DNA of 64,000 nt from Streptomyces paludis (GTDB taxonomy: Bacteria; Actinomycetota; Actinomycetes; Streptomycetales; Streptomycetaceae), in assembly GCF_003344965.1 (NCBI RefSeq), contig NZ_CP031194.1, forward strand, positions 186,001-250,000. Reading direction: 5' to 3'. The notes below the pieces were generated by a model that was not told the DNA's origin, made no database searches, and saw nothing but the letters and a program-made list of their open reading frames with translations. Within the stretch, counting starts at the first letter, position 1. Each line of letters begins with the position of its first letter. Below are positions 48,588 to 57,894 of this stretch, one piece after another. The position numbers were made by a program, and so were the translations under genes.

Positions 48588-51176
48588 TCAGCCGCGTACG
48601 GGGGAGAGCTGCACCCGGTCGATGTTGGGGGCCCAGGCGGAGGGGTTGGCGAGGGTCAGGGTGTTGGCGCCCTGCTGGAGGGTGACCGGGACGCCGAGGG
48701 TCCAGAAGTCCTCCCAGCTCCAGGTGTTCTTGAAGGTCACCTTCCGGGTGGTGCCGCCGAGTGTGACGTCCGCCGTGCGGGAGACGATGTCGGTGTTGTA
48801 GGCGTGGCCGTTGTCGCGGCGGTCGTTCTGGCCGTAGGTGAGGACGAGGACGTACTTCCCGGCGCGCGGTGCGTCGACGGTGAAGGTAGCGGTAGCGGCG
48901 GCGCTGTTGCCGAGCCAGCCGATGTAGCTGCCCTCGGTGGCGTTGGCGCTGGAGACCAGCCGCGCGCCGCCGGCCAGCCGGGCCTGGGCGCCGTCGTAGG
49001 TGAGGGTGCCGGTCGTGGAGCCCGTGCCCGTCACGTCGAGCGAGCGCAGGGTGGCCAGGCCGGTGGCGGTGACGCGGTTGTTGCCGGCCACCAGGTACAG
49101 GCGCAGGGCCTGGCCGGGGGCGGCGGTCACCGTCTCCTCGTGCAGGGCGAGTTGGACGGCGGCGGAGCCGCGCGAGGTCACCGTGTAGTAGCCGTCGCGG
49201 GGCGCGTACACGTCGTAGACCGCCTTGGCGCCCGCGCCGAGCACCAGAGCGCCCGTCCCGGTGCCGGACGCGTCGCCGTAGTCGTAGGACACACTGCCGG
49301 AGATATCGGCGAGGGTGGCCTCGTAGGAGGCGGCCGGGGTGGCGCTCGCGGTCAGGTCGATACGGTCCAGGGTGACCTCGCCGGTGCCCTTCGCCAGGGT
49401 CAGGGTGTGGGTGCCCGCGGTGAGCGGGACGGTGAGGTCCGCCTTCGCGCGGTACGTCCAGTTCTGGGTGGAGGGGTACGGGACGCTCGTGGTGGCGCCG
49501 CCGTCCACGGAGAGCAGCTGGGTGGCCGGGGCGCCGGACTGGTTGCCGTACAGGACCGACAGGTCGTAGCTGCCCGTGGCGGGCACGGTGACGGTGAAGT
49601 CGACCTTGCTGGCGGCGGTGTTGAGCGAGCCGACGTCCCTGGTGCCGGAGGTGGCGTAGCCGTAGGGGTTGGTCACCGAGCCCTGGGTGTAGACCTGGCC
49701 GCCGGTGATCCGGGCGGCCTCGGCCTCGTAGGACGCGGACCACGGCACGGTGGCGGCGGCGGGGGTGCCCGCGCCGGCCGGGGTGAGCACGATCCGGTAG
49801 GCGGACATCTGCTTCATGCCCGTGAGGGGGACGGTCACGGAGCCGTCGGCGGCGACGCTCAGCTTTGTACGGGACAGGACGCGCGGCGCCGCGTGCTGCC
49901 CCTCGTAGCCGGACCAGGCGGCCTCGGCGACGGTCGCGGTGACCGAGCTGCCGAAGACGGCCCGGTCGATGTGCTGGACGGCGACATCGGCGTCACCCGA
50001 CGCGCCGCCGACCAGCACCTGTGCCTGCTTGCGGGTGGTGTCGAGGGAGGCCACGCCCTGGAGTGTGTCGATGGTGTTCGGGGAGGGCGGGGTGACCTTC
50101 ACGGTCTGCCCGGTCAGCCCGGCGTACCAGCGGAAGAACCACCAGCTCCCGTTGGGGATGTTCGTACGGACGACATTGCCGTCGAGATTGCCGGCGGCGT
50201 CCCAGTACGCCTGGTTCGCGTACACCTTGTTGCGCTCGAACATCGACACCCACTGGACCAGTTGGCCCGGTACGGAGAGGTCACGGCGGTTGGCGTACTC
50301 GTCGATGTTCACGGTCCGCGGGGTGATGCCGAGGCTCTTCTCGATGGCGCGGTAGTTGTCGTAGTGGCTCTGGAAGTCGCGCAGGGAGGTCGGGTCCAGC
50401 TCGTGCCAGGTGGTGACCTCCGGCAGGACGTTCTCCCGCTTCGCGTAGGCGAGGAAGTCGGTCAACAGCCGTGTGTGGTACGAGGATTCATTGGGCCCGG
50501 CGATTCTGGCGTCCGGGTCGATGGCGCGGATGCGCTGGTAGACGGTCTTCCAGTCCCTCAGGAAGCGGTCCCGGTTGGCCTCGTACGTCGCCTGGTTGGA
50601 GACACCGAGGTTGTACCAGATCTGGTCGGGCTCGTTGAAGGGGACGTAGACGAAGCGTTCGCTGTTCGGCGCGTTCGCCAGGTCACGCGTTACCTTGTCG
50701 ACCTTGGTGAGGTAGTCGTCGATGCCGAGGTTCTCGTAGGGCCACTGGGAGTACATGTCCTGCATCAGCACGAGGACATCGCCGCCGCCGTTGCGGAAGA
50801 ACGACTTGGAGACGGTGATGGCGTCGCCGTTGGGGTGCTGGGCGCCGCCCTCGGGCTTCTGGGAGACGCTGGTGAGCTTGAGCGGGGCAAGGGCGGCGTC
50901 GCTCGGGACCCCGTCGTCACTCAGCCCGTACAGCGCGCCGTTCGCACCGCGCAGCACGTCGCCCTCGGAGGCGGCGAGGTCGACGGTGAGACGCGTGGCG
51001 GCGGCTGCGGCGGCCGGCGCGGCCGAGGCCGCCGGTGTGGCGGGGGCGGCCTGGGCGGCGGGCAGGAATCCGGCGGTCATGGCTGCTCCGAGCAGGGTCA
51101 CACCGAGGACGGTCGACGCCCGGCGTCGGTGTCTTCCCGCGCTGTGCGCGGGTCGAGTGGGGCGGGGGGTGTTCAT
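48588..51176 (-). CDS. Secreted clan GH-A-like glycosidase with two CBM-type domains, family unassigned
   Basis: An 862-residue secreted protein. A signal peptide ends near AAQAAPATP (about residue 45). A TIM-barrel-like domain (about 65-400) has clan GH-A features: E182 in FVYVPFNEPDQIWYN as acid/base candidate and E293 in NIDEYANR as nucleophile candidate. A beta-domain follows (about 400-490). A CBM35-like domain (about 495-630) begins WSASYEAEAARITGG and ends VTLDRIDLTA. The C-terminal region (about 635-862) has a second set of beta-sandwich modules (YIGWLGNSAAATATFTVDA, TWSWEDFWTLGVPV, NIDRVQLSP). I cannot name its GH family. Its place after the ABC genes beside GH36 suggests a galactose-containing polymer. 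Confidence 0.75.
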   Translation of the reverse strand: MNTPRPTRPAHSAGRHRRRASTVLGVTLLGAAMTAGFLPAAQAAPATPAASAAPAAAAAATRLTVDLAASEGDVLRGANGALYGLSDDGVPSDAALAPLKLTSVSQKPEGGAQHPNGDAITVSKSFFRNGGGDVLVLMQDMYSQWPYENLGIDDYLTKVDKVTRDLANAPNSERFVYVPFNEPDQIWYNLGVSNQATYEANRDRFLRDWKTVYQRIRAIDPDARIAGPNESSYHTRLLTDFLAYAKRENVLPEVTTWHELDPTSLRDFQSHYDNYRAIEKSLGITPRTVNIDEYANRRDLSVPGQLVQWVSMFERNKVYANQAYWDAAGNLDGNVVRTNIPNGSWWFFRWYAGLTGQTVKVTPPSPNTIDTLQGVASLDTTRKQAQVLVGGASGDADVAVQHIDRAVFGSSVTATVAEAAWSGYEGQHAAPRVLSRTKLSVAADGSVTVPLTGMKQMSAYRIVLTPAGAGTPAAATVPWSASYEAEAARITGGQVYTQGSVTNPYGYATSGTRDVGSLNTAASKVDFTVTVPATGSYDLSVLYGNQSGAPATQLLSVDGGATTSVPYPSTQNWTYRAKADLTVPLTAGTHTLTLAKGTGEVTLDRIDLTASATPAASYEATLADISGSVSYDYGDASGTGTGALVLGAGAKAVYDVYAPRDGYYTVTSRGSAAVQLALHEETVTAAPGQALRLYLVAGNNRVTATGLATLRSLDVTGTGSTTGTLTYDGAQARLAGGARLVSSANATEGSYIGWLGNSAAATATFTVDAPRAGKYVLVLTYGQNDRRDNGHAYNTDIVSRTADVTLGGTTRKVTFKNTWSWEDFWTLGVPVTLQQGANTLTLANPSAWAPNIDRVQLSPVRG

Positions 51177-51190
51177 TGGACCTCCAGTTG

Positions 51191-52075
51191 CTACTTCACG
51201 GCTCCACTGGTGATTCCGGACACGATCTTGCGCTGGGCCACCAGGAACACGGCGACCATGGGCAGGCTCATCACCACGACATACGCGAAGATGAGATGCC
51301 AGTTGTTGAGATAGAGCTGGGCGCTCGCGACCTGGTACAGATTGATCGGGAGGGTCGCCCCGTCTCCGCCGCCGAGGACGAAGAAGGCGTAGAAGATGTC
51401 GCTCCAGGCATAGAGCATCACCATGATCGTCGCGGTGGCGATCACCGGCCGCAGCAGCGGCAGGATGATCCGGAGGAAGATCCGCAGCGGTCCGGCGCCG
51501 TCGAGACGGGCCGCTTCCTCCAGTTCGGTGGGGATGGCCCTGATGAAGCCCGTCATGAAGAACACCGACGTCGACAGATACATCCCGGTGTAGACCGCGA
51601 TCATGCCGGGCCGGGTGCCGGCCAGACCGAGCTGGCGCAGCTCCATCACGATCGTGATCACGGCGGGCGGCAGCAGCAGTCCGCTGATCGTGAGGGCGTA
51701 CGCGGCCGAGACCAGCCGGGACGAGCGCCGGGCGAACACCCAGGCCGCGCCGGCGCCCAGGATCAGCACCAGCGCCACCGAAGGCACCACGACCAGCAGG
51801 GAGTTGACGAAGCCGCGGAACATCTCGCCCTGGCTGACGGCGTCCGCGTAGTTCTCGGCCGGCTGCCAGTGGCGCGGTGGATCGAGGTTGGGGCGGACCG
51901 CCTCGCCCTGCGGCTTGGCCGAGGTGACGAGCACCAGCCAGAGCGGGACGCCGACGGCGAGGCCGGCCAGCAGAAGGACGAGCGCGGGCCGGCCGTACCG
52001 CCACAGCCGGGGCCCGGCCGCGGCGGTCCGCGGCGGCGCCTGAGGCGCAGGGGCCGCATGGGGTGGAGAGGTCAC
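51191..52075 (-). CDS. Sugar ABC transporter permease (MalG/UgpE type)
   Basis: A 294-residue permease. GTG 52075 overlaps the upstream TGA (GTGA), which sets the start; six helices follow a Pro/Ala-rich N-terminus. The EAA motif reads LEEAARLDGAGPLRIFLRIILP. It pairs with the next permease upstream and is 14 bp from the secreted GH gene downstream. Confidence 0.92.
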   Translation of the reverse strand: MTSPPHAAPAPQAPPRTAAAGPRLWRYGRPALVLLLAGLAVGVPLWLVLVTSAKPQGEAVRPNLDPPRHWQPAENYADAVSQGEMFRGFVNSLLVVVPSVALVLILGAGAAWVFARRSSRLVSAAYALTISGLLLPPAVITIVMELRQLGLAGTRPGMIAVYTGMYLSTSVFFMTGFIRAIPTELEEAARLDGAGPLRIFLRIILPLLRPVIATATIMVMLYAWSDIFYAFFVLGGGDGATLPINLYQVASAQLYLNNWHLIFAYVVVMSLPMVAVFLVAQRKIVSGITSGAVK

Positions 52076-53007
52076 AGCATCTGCTCCCTTCGGCGCAGCC
52101 CGACGACCAGCGGGATCGCGATGGCGACGACGATCAGGAAGAGGACCAGGCTCATCGCGGACGCCTGCGCGTACAGCCCCTGTCCGAAGATCCGGAACAT
52201 GTAGATGTTGAAGACCTCGGTGGAGGCGGCCGGGCCGCCGCCGGTGGTGGCCTGCACGATGTCGAAGGTGTTCATCGAGCCGATGAGCGCGGTGGTCACG
52301 TTGAAGGTGAGCGCGGGCGCGAGCATCGGCCAGCGTACGGACCGGAAGGTGCGCCAGGGCCCGGCGCCGTCGACCTTCGCGGCCTCCAGCATGTCGCCGG
52401 GGATGCCCTTGAGCCCGGCGAGATAGATCAGCATCGCCAGCCCCATCCACTTCCAGCCGTGGATGACCGAGACCACCACCACGGTCCAGGTCGTGGAGCC
52501 CAGCCAGGGAATGTCCGTGCCCAGCGCGGAGTTGAGCGCGCCGTCCTGGTCCAGCAGGGCCTGGAAGACATAGCCGACGGCCAGCGCCGAGATGAGCACC
52601 GGCAGGAAGAAGACGGCGCGGAAGAAGCGGTTGAAGCGGGAGTCCTCCTCCAGCAGGAGCGCGAGCCCGAGGCCGAAGCCGTTCTGGAAGAGGGCGGCGA
52701 GGGCGGCGTACAGGAGTGTGGTCCTGAGGGAGCGCAGCAGGGAGCCGTCGTCCGCGATCGTCCTGAAGTTGTCGAGCCCGGTGAAGGCGATGTCCGGGTG
52801 GTACGAGGACCAATTGGTGAACGGGTAGTAGAAGTTGAGCAGGTTCGGCACCAGGAAGAAGGCCACGAAGACCGCCACCGCCGGCAGTGCGAACCACCAG
52901 GGATGGTGGACGGCCGCGCGCGGCAGCCGGCCGGCCCTCTTCTGCCCGCCGGCGGGCGGCGGCGCGGCCCTGCGGGTGCGTATGGCTGTGTCCGCCACGG
53001 GTGACAT
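52072..53007 (-). CDS. Sugar ABC transporter permease (MalF/UgpA type)
   Basis: A 311-residue permease with a basic N-terminus (AIRTRRAAPPPAGGQKRAG). The helices include HPWWFALPAVAVFVAFFLVP, and the EAA motif reads MLEAAKVDGAGPWRTFRSVRWP. ATG 53007 follows CGTACGAGGG. It is coupled to the second permease by a GTGA overlap. As in the first sugar locus no ATPase gene accompanies it, so MsiK is the likely energiser. Confidence 0.92.
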   Translation of the reverse strand: MSPVADTAIRTRRAAPPPAGGQKRAGRLPRAAVHHPWWFALPAVAVFVAFFLVPNLLNFYYPFTNWSSYHPDIAFTGLDNFRTIADDGSLLRSLRTTLLYAALAALFQNGFGLGLALLLEEDSRFNRFFRAVFFLPVLISALAVGYVFQALLDQDGALNSALGTDIPWLGSTTWTVVVVSVIHGWKWMGLAMLIYLAGLKGIPGDMLEAAKVDGAGPWRTFRSVRWPMLAPALTFNVTTALIGSMNTFDIVQATTGGGPAASTEVFNIYMFRIFGQGLYAQASAMSLVLFLIVVAIAIPLVVGLRRREQML

Positions 53008-53077
53008 CCCTCGTACGGAGGCGTTGGGGTCTGGGGCTGTGAGGAGGTACGGAGTGCGCAGCGGGTCTGACGGTATG

Positions 53078-54403
53078 TCAGAAGCCTGGCGCGCCCTGCG
53101 CCTTGGCCACCTGGGCGAACTGGTCCTGGATCGCCTGCGCCACCTGCTGGGGGTTCTTCTTGCCGTAGATCATGTCGGCGAGATAGAGGTGGGTGTCGGG
53201 CGCGACGATGGCCTTGGCCTGGAACACACCGTTCGCGGTGGGCAGCGCCTTCAGCTGGTCGAGGGAGGTCTGCGGCAGCCCGTCGGGGCTGGGCACGGCC
53301 GGCTGGACGGACGGGATCTTCATCGCCTTGATGTAGTCCGCGTAGTCGGTGTCGAGCCAGAAGGCGAGGAACTGACGGGCCGCGTCCTGCCGTTTCGCGT
53401 CACCGGTGCGGAAGGCGACGACACCGTTGGTCTGGTCCGGCGAGTACATGCCGGTGGCGTCGGAGTTCGAGACGGGGAACCAGCCGATCTTCTTGTCGAT
53501 CTCCTCCGTGCTGTACTTCGCCTGCAACTGCGACTGGAAGGAGGTGACATTGAGGACCATACCGGCCTCGCCCTTCCACAGCGCGTCGGCCGATCCGGTG
53601 AAGGTGCCGGTCCGGTAGTTCTTCTGGGCGAGCCCGGCGCCGAGGAGCTGGTCCTTGTAAGTGGTGATGGCCTTCACCACGACCGGGTCGGTCCACTTCT
53701 CCTCGTTCTTGTTGAGGCCCGCCCACCACTGCTGGTCGAGGTCGGTCAGCTGGACCTGCATCTGCCACTGCATGGGCCACTTGTCGCCGCCCGACTCGTA
53801 GAAGGCGGCGGCGTCCGTCGTGTCCTTGACCCGGTGGCCGAGCTTCAGCAGGTCGGCGTAGTTCTTGGGGAACTGGGCCTCGCTGATGCCCGCCTCGCGG
53901 AAGACGTCCTTGTTGTAGTAGACGCCGAGCATGGCAGGGCTGGTGACGATCGCCGCGTACCGCTTGCCGCCCACCACACCGAGGGACTTCTCCGTGTCGC
54001 CGAGCCTGCTCACCCAGGGCTCGTTGTCGAGGGTGAGCAGATTCTGCGCGGGCTGGATGAAGGGCAGTGTGGAGATCGACGGCTGCCAGAACATCAGGTC
54101 CGGCTTGTCGCCCGAGGCCAGCTTCGTGGGGACGTTCTGTTCGTACAGGTCGGGGATGGCCTGTGTCTCGACGGTGGCGCCGGTGGCCTTCTCGAAGGCG
54201 TCGATGACCTGCTTGGGGGCGTTGACCGTGTTCTGCGCGGTCCACATGGTCAGTTTCACCCCGTCGAGCTTCGCCGTGGGGTCGACCTTCGCGGCGGGCC
54301 CGGTGCCGGTGGCGCTGTTGTCGGCGACCGTGGGGTCACTGCACGCGGTGGCCGTCAGCGCGGTGGCGCATATCAGTACCAGGGCCGGTAGAACTCTCTT
54401 CAT
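53078..54403 (-). CDS. Extracellular solute-binding lipoprotein (sugar ABC importer)
   Basis: A 441-residue family 1 solute-binding protein with lipobox TATAC (Cys21) after MKRVLPALVLICATAL. Binding-protein markers are VKLTMWTAQNTVNAPKQVID and MLGVYYNKDVFREAGISEAQ. It lies 45 bp after the LacI gene on the same strand and 70 bp before the permeases, so LacI, binding protein, permeases and GH may form one transcript. Sequence does not tell the sugar; the GH36 gene implies an alpha-galactoside. Confidence 0.92.
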   Translation of the reverse strand: MKRVLPALVLICATALTATACSDPTVADNSATGTGPAAKVDPTAKLDGVKLTMWTAQNTVNAPKQVIDAFEKATGATVETQAIPDLYEQNVPTKLASGDKPDLMFWQPSISTLPFIQPAQNLLTLDNEPWVSRLGDTEKSLGVVGGKRYAAIVTSPAMLGVYYNKDVFREAGISEAQFPKNYADLLKLGHRVKDTTDAAAFYESGGDKWPMQWQMQVQLTDLDQQWWAGLNKNEEKWTDPVVVKAITTYKDQLLGAGLAQKNYRTGTFTGSADALWKGEAGMVLNVTSFQSQLQAKYSTEEIDKKIGWFPVSNSDATGMYSPDQTNGVVAFRTGDAKRQDAARQFLAFWLDTDYADYIKAMKIPSVQPAVPSPDGLPQTSLDQLKALPTANGVFQAKAIVAPDTHLYLADMIYGKKNPQQVAQAIQDQFAQVAKAQGAPGF

Positions 54404-54448
54404 CGTGAGATCCGCCTCGCTGCGTAGAGGGTGGTGGGGTGTGGTGCG

Positions 54449-55582
54449 CTACCGCGACCGCCGCGCGTCCTCGCGGGCCGGCGGCGGGCCTGAGCTTTCC
54501 CTGACGATCAGTTCCGGTACGGATACGGGGTGCGGGGCCACCCGCGCCGACTGCTCCACCACGTCGTGGAGCAGTCCGAAGGCGGCCCGGCCCAGCCCGG
54601 CGAAGTCCAGCCGTACGGAGGTGAGGGACGGGGTGAGGTACGCGGAGCCGGGCGCGTCGTCGAAGCCGGCCACACTCACCTCGCCGGGGACCGCCCGGCC
54701 CGCCTCGTGCAGCGCCCTGATCACACCGAGGGCGAGATCGTCGTTGCCGCAGAGGATCGCGGTGACGGCCGGGTCCCCGGCCAGCCGGCGGCCCGCGGCG
54801 TATCCGCCGGCCGGGCCCCAGCCGCCCTGGATCACCCGGGGCGCGGACGCGCCGGCCTCGCGCAGCGCGGCGCGCCAGCCCGCGGTGCGCGGGGCGGTGC
54901 GGCGGGTGCTGGACGGGATGGCCACGTAGTGCACGGTCTCGTGGCCGAGGGCGAGCAGATGGCGGGTGGCCTCGTGGGCGGCCGCCCGGTCGTCGGTCCA
55001 CACCCAGGGCCGGTCGCCGCCGGGCGGGGTGGCCGGGGTCTCCACGACACCCACGACGGGCAGTCCGGCGGGCACGGCACGCAGGGCGCCGACGCCGGCC
55101 GGGTCGTACGCGATCACCACGAGCCCGCCGCCGGTGTCGGCGGCGCGCTGCACCACGGCCCGTACGGCGCTCTCGTCGGCCGACTCCAGTACGGCGATGC
55201 CCAGGGAGTACGCGGAGCGGCGGGCCTCCTCCTCGATGCCCTGGAGGATGGCCGCGTAGCCGTAGTGGGTGGTGTTGGCGGTGAGGACGGTGACCGACCG
55301 GGACCGGCCGCTGGCCAGCGCGAGTGCGGTGGCGCTGCGGCGGAAGCCCAGCTCGTCGATGGCGGCGAGGACCCGCTCGCGGGTCGAGCCCTTCACACTG
55401 GGGTGGCCGTTGATCACACGGGAGACGGTCTGGTACGACACGTCGGCCGCTGCCGCGACATCTCTGATGCTGGGTCCCGACTTCCCTGTCTTCCCCGGCT
55501 TTCCCTGCTCTCCCGTCCTCCCCTGCTCCCCTGTCTCCCCCTGCGTCCCCTTCTTCCCCGGCTTCACGGCCCCGCCTCCCAT
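54449..55582 (-). CDS. LacI family repressor with collagen-like N-terminal tract
   Basis: A 377-residue LacI-type repressor. Residues 9-36 are a perfect Gly-X-Y run (nine triplets such as GKK, GTQ, GET, GEQ, GKP) directly before the HTH (PSIRDVAAAADVSYQTVSRV, NGHPSVKGSTRERVL). The effector domain has AILCGNDDLALGVIRALHEAG and VAGFDDAPGSAYLTPSL. The start ATG 55582 is chosen because it lies just inside the first operator; an in-frame ATG farther out would place the operator inside the gene. The collagen-like tract is encoded by a nearly pure pyrimidine plus-strand (55475-55558). It is divergent from the GH36 gene. Confidence 0.9.
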   Translation of the reverse strand: MGGGAVKPGKKGTQGETGEQGRTGEQGKPGKTGKSGPSIRDVAAAADVSYQTVSRVINGHPSVKGSTRERVLAAIDELGFRRSATALALASGRSRSVTVLTANTTHYGYAAILQGIEEEARRSAYSLGIAVLESADESAVRAVVQRAADTGGGLVVIAYDPAGVGALRAVPAGLPVVGVVETPATPPGGDRPWVWTDDRAAAHEATRHLLALGHETVHYVAIPSSTRRTAPRTAGWRAALREAGASAPRVIQGGWGPAGGYAAGRRLAGDPAVTAILCGNDDLALGVIRALHEAGRAVPGEVSVAGFDDAPGSAYLTPSLTSVRLDFAGLGRAAFGLLHDVVEQSARVAPHPVSVPELIVRESSGPPPAREDARRSR

Positions 55583-55587
55583 CCTTG

Positions 55588-55630
55588 TGTGACCGGTCAC
55601 ATTCATGCCAGGATTGTGACCGGTCACAAT
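55588..55630. promoter_or_regulatory. Tandem LacI-type operators between LacI and GH36
   Basis: TGTGACCGGTCACA (55588-55601) and ATTGTGACCGGTCACAAT (55613-55630) are perfect palindromes with the same core, centred 27 bp apart. They lie between the divergent repressor and GH36 genes and are the obvious binding sites of the adjacent repressor. Confidence 0.9.
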
Positions 55631-55709
55631 GACCACGTCAAGAGACCGTAACGACGGATTCATGGGCCGGACGCAATCCGCTGGTAACGGCGGGATCAGG
55701 AGGGGAACG

Positions 55710-57884
55710 TTGACCGGACAGGCAGCGAACCACACCCAGGTGACGTTCACTTGGGGCCACTCGGCGCTCGAAACGGAGTTCGTCACCACCCCCGGCGGTG
55801 TGCTCGGGATGACCCGGCTGGCCCGTCCGGGCGATCCGGCGGTTAACCCCGCCGGCACCGGCACCCCCCTTCCCCTGGTGGAGATATCGGCCCTCGGCCA
55901 CGGCAGCGGCTGGTCGGGGCAGCGCTTTCTCGACGGTGCGCTCGGCTCCCGGCTGCGGTACCGCGGGCACCGCGCCGTCCGGGACGGCGACTGGCACCGG
56001 CTGACCGTCGAACTCCACGACGTGGATACGGGGTTGACGGCCGAGGTGCGCTACTCGTCCCCCGACGGTGTGTCCGTGCTGCGCGGTGAGGTGCTGCTGC
56101 GCAACGAGGGGGAGGGGCCGCTGGTCGTGCAGTCCGTCAGCAGTCTGCTCATCGGCGCGCTCCCCTCCCCCGACGCCCTGGAGGTGCACCGTGCGCGCAA
56201 CGACTGGCTGGCGGAGTGCCGTTGGTACGCGGAGCCGCTGCGTGACACCGTCGCCCGGCTCAACCACGAGGCTCACGAGCACGACAGCCGGGCCGCGCTC
56301 TCGCTCACCGGCCGCGGCAGCTGGCCCAGCGACGGCCATCTCCCGATGGGCGGCTTCACCGAGCGGACGGAAGAGGGTACGGAGCCGGGCGGACGCGGCC
56401 TCCTCTGGCAGATCGAGTCGGCCGCCGGCTGGCGGTGGGACACCGGCGACCGCGCGGGCTCCTCGTATCTCGCGCTCAACGGTCCCACCGACGCGGAGCA
56501 CCACTGGCGCGAACGCCTGGGCCCCGGCGACGAGTTCACCACGGTCCCGGCGGCGCTCGCGCTCGGCGACGGCTTCGAGGGCGCGCTGGCCCAGCTGACC
56601 TCGTACCGCCGGAGGATCCGCCGGCCGCACCGCGATCACACCGCGCTGCCCGTGATCTTCAACGACTACATGAACACCCTGATGGGCGACCCCACCACCG
56701 AGAAGCTGCTGCCGCTGATCGACGCCGCCGCCGAGGCGGGCGCGGAGTACTTCTGTATCGACTCCGGCTGGTACGACGACGACGCCAAGGGCTGGTGGGA
56801 CAGTGTCGGCGCGTGGCTGCCGTCCGGCCGCCGCTTTCCCGGCGGCGGTATCCGGGCGGTCCTCGACCACATCCGCTCGCGCGGTATGGTCCCCGGGCTC
56901 TGGCTGGAGCCCGAGGTCGTCGGGGTGCGCAGCCCGCTGGCCACCACCCTGCCCGACGGGGCGTTCTTCCAGCGCGACGGCGTCCGGATCACCGAACAGG
57001 GCAGGCACCAGCTCGATCTGCGCCATCCGGCGGCCCGCGCGCATCTCGACGCGACGCTGCAGCGGATCGTGGGCGAGTGGGGTGTCGGCTATCTCAAGCT
57101 CGACTACAACATCAGTGTGGCGCCGGGCACCCAGGCCCCCGGGGACCTCTCGCCCGGCGGCGGGCTGCTCGGCCACGCCCGCGCCTATCTGGACTGGCTC
57201 TCCGCCGCGCTGGACCGCTACCCGGACCTGGTCGTCGAGAACTGCGCGTCCGGCGGGATGCGCATGGACGGGGCGTCGCTCGCCGTCGCCCAGCTCCAGT
57301 CCACCAGCGACCAGCAGGACCCGCTCCACTACCCGCCGATCGCGGCCTCGGCGCCGACGGCCGTCCCGCCCGAGCAGGGCGCGGTCTGGGCGTACCCGCA
57401 GCCGGAGTTCGGCCCGGACGAGATCTCGTTCACCCTGGGCGGCGCGCTGCTCGGCCGGATCCATCTCTCCGGCCATCTGGACCACATGTCACCGGACCAA
57501 CTCGCCCTGGTCCAGGAGGCGATCACCACGTACAAGACGATACGGAGCGATCTCCCCGGCGCCCTCCCGTTCTGGCCGCTGGGCCTGCCGGAGTGGAGTG
57601 ACGCGTGGTGCGCGCTCGGCCTGCGCGCGGGCGACACCTCATACCTCTCCGTCTGGCGCCGCTCCGGCTCCCCGGTCCACACCCTGCCCGTACCGCACCT
57701 CACGGGCCACGAGATACACACCGAGATCCTCCACCCGTCCGCACCGACGGGCACGGTGGAGTGGCGACCCAAGAGCACAGAACTCACCGTCGAACTACCC
57801 CCGCACACCCCGTCCTGCCTACTGATCCGCCTGACCACGACGGCCTCCGGGGGTGAGGGGGCCCAGGGCCTGGCGGACCGGTGA
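55710..57884 (+). CDS. GH36 alpha-galactosidase
   Basis: A 724-residue cytoplasmic alpha-galactosidase. An N-terminal beta-supersandwich precedes a TIM barrel and a C-terminal beta-domain. The nucleophile is D465 in YLKLDYNIS and the acid/base is D520 in ENCASGGMRMDG; further markers are FCIDSGWYDDDAKGWW and GLWLEPEVVG. The start is taken as TTG 55710, because AGGAGGGG (55698-55705) lies just before it. An in-frame ATG at 55629 overlaps the operator and lacks a ribosome site. It would release galactose from raffinose-type or galactomannan oligosaccharides imported by the divergent ABC system. Confidence 0.93.
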   Translation: MTGQAANHTQVTFTWGHSALETEFVTTPGGVLGMTRLARPGDPAVNPAGTGTPLPLVEISALGHGSGWSGQRFLDGALGSRLRYRGHRAVRDGDWHRLTVELHDVDTGLTAEVRYSSPDGVSVLRGEVLLRNEGEGPLVVQSVSSLLIGALPSPDALEVHRARNDWLAECRWYAEPLRDTVARLNHEAHEHDSRAALSLTGRGSWPSDGHLPMGGFTERTEEGTEPGGRGLLWQIESAAGWRWDTGDRAGSSYLALNGPTDAEHHWRERLGPGDEFTTVPAALALGDGFEGALAQLTSYRRRIRRPHRDHTALPVIFNDYMNTLMGDPTTEKLLPLIDAAAEAGAEYFCIDSGWYDDDAKGWWDSVGAWLPSGRRFPGGGIRAVLDHIRSRGMVPGLWLEPEVVGVRSPLATTLPDGAFFQRDGVRITEQGRHQLDLRHPAARAHLDATLQRIVGEWGVGYLKLDYNISVAPGTQAPGDLSPGGGLLGHARAYLDWLSAALDRYPDLVVENCASGGMRMDGASLAVAQLQSTSDQQDPLHYPPIAASAPTAVPPEQGAVWAYPQPEFGPDEISFTLGGALLGRIHLSGHLDHMSPDQLALVQEAITTYKTIRSDLPGALPFWPLGLPEWSDAWCALGLRAGDTSYLSVWRRSGSPVHTLPVPHLTGHEIHTEILHPSAPTGTVEWRPKSTELTVELPPHTPSCLLIRLTTTASGGEGAQGLADR

Positions 57885-57894
57885 CGGACCGGCC

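Noticed and set aside
48564..51314. A 916-codon plus-strand reading frame opposite the secreted GH gene
   Set aside because: It is rich in Gly, Val, Arg and Asp with no domain, typical of antisense frames in GC-rich genes. The minus-strand frame has signal peptide, catalytic motifs and CBMs.
55475..55558. CRISPR-like or tandem repeat array
   Set aside because: The pyrimidine-rich repeats have irregular short units, no unique spacers and encode the Gly-X-Y tract of the repressor.
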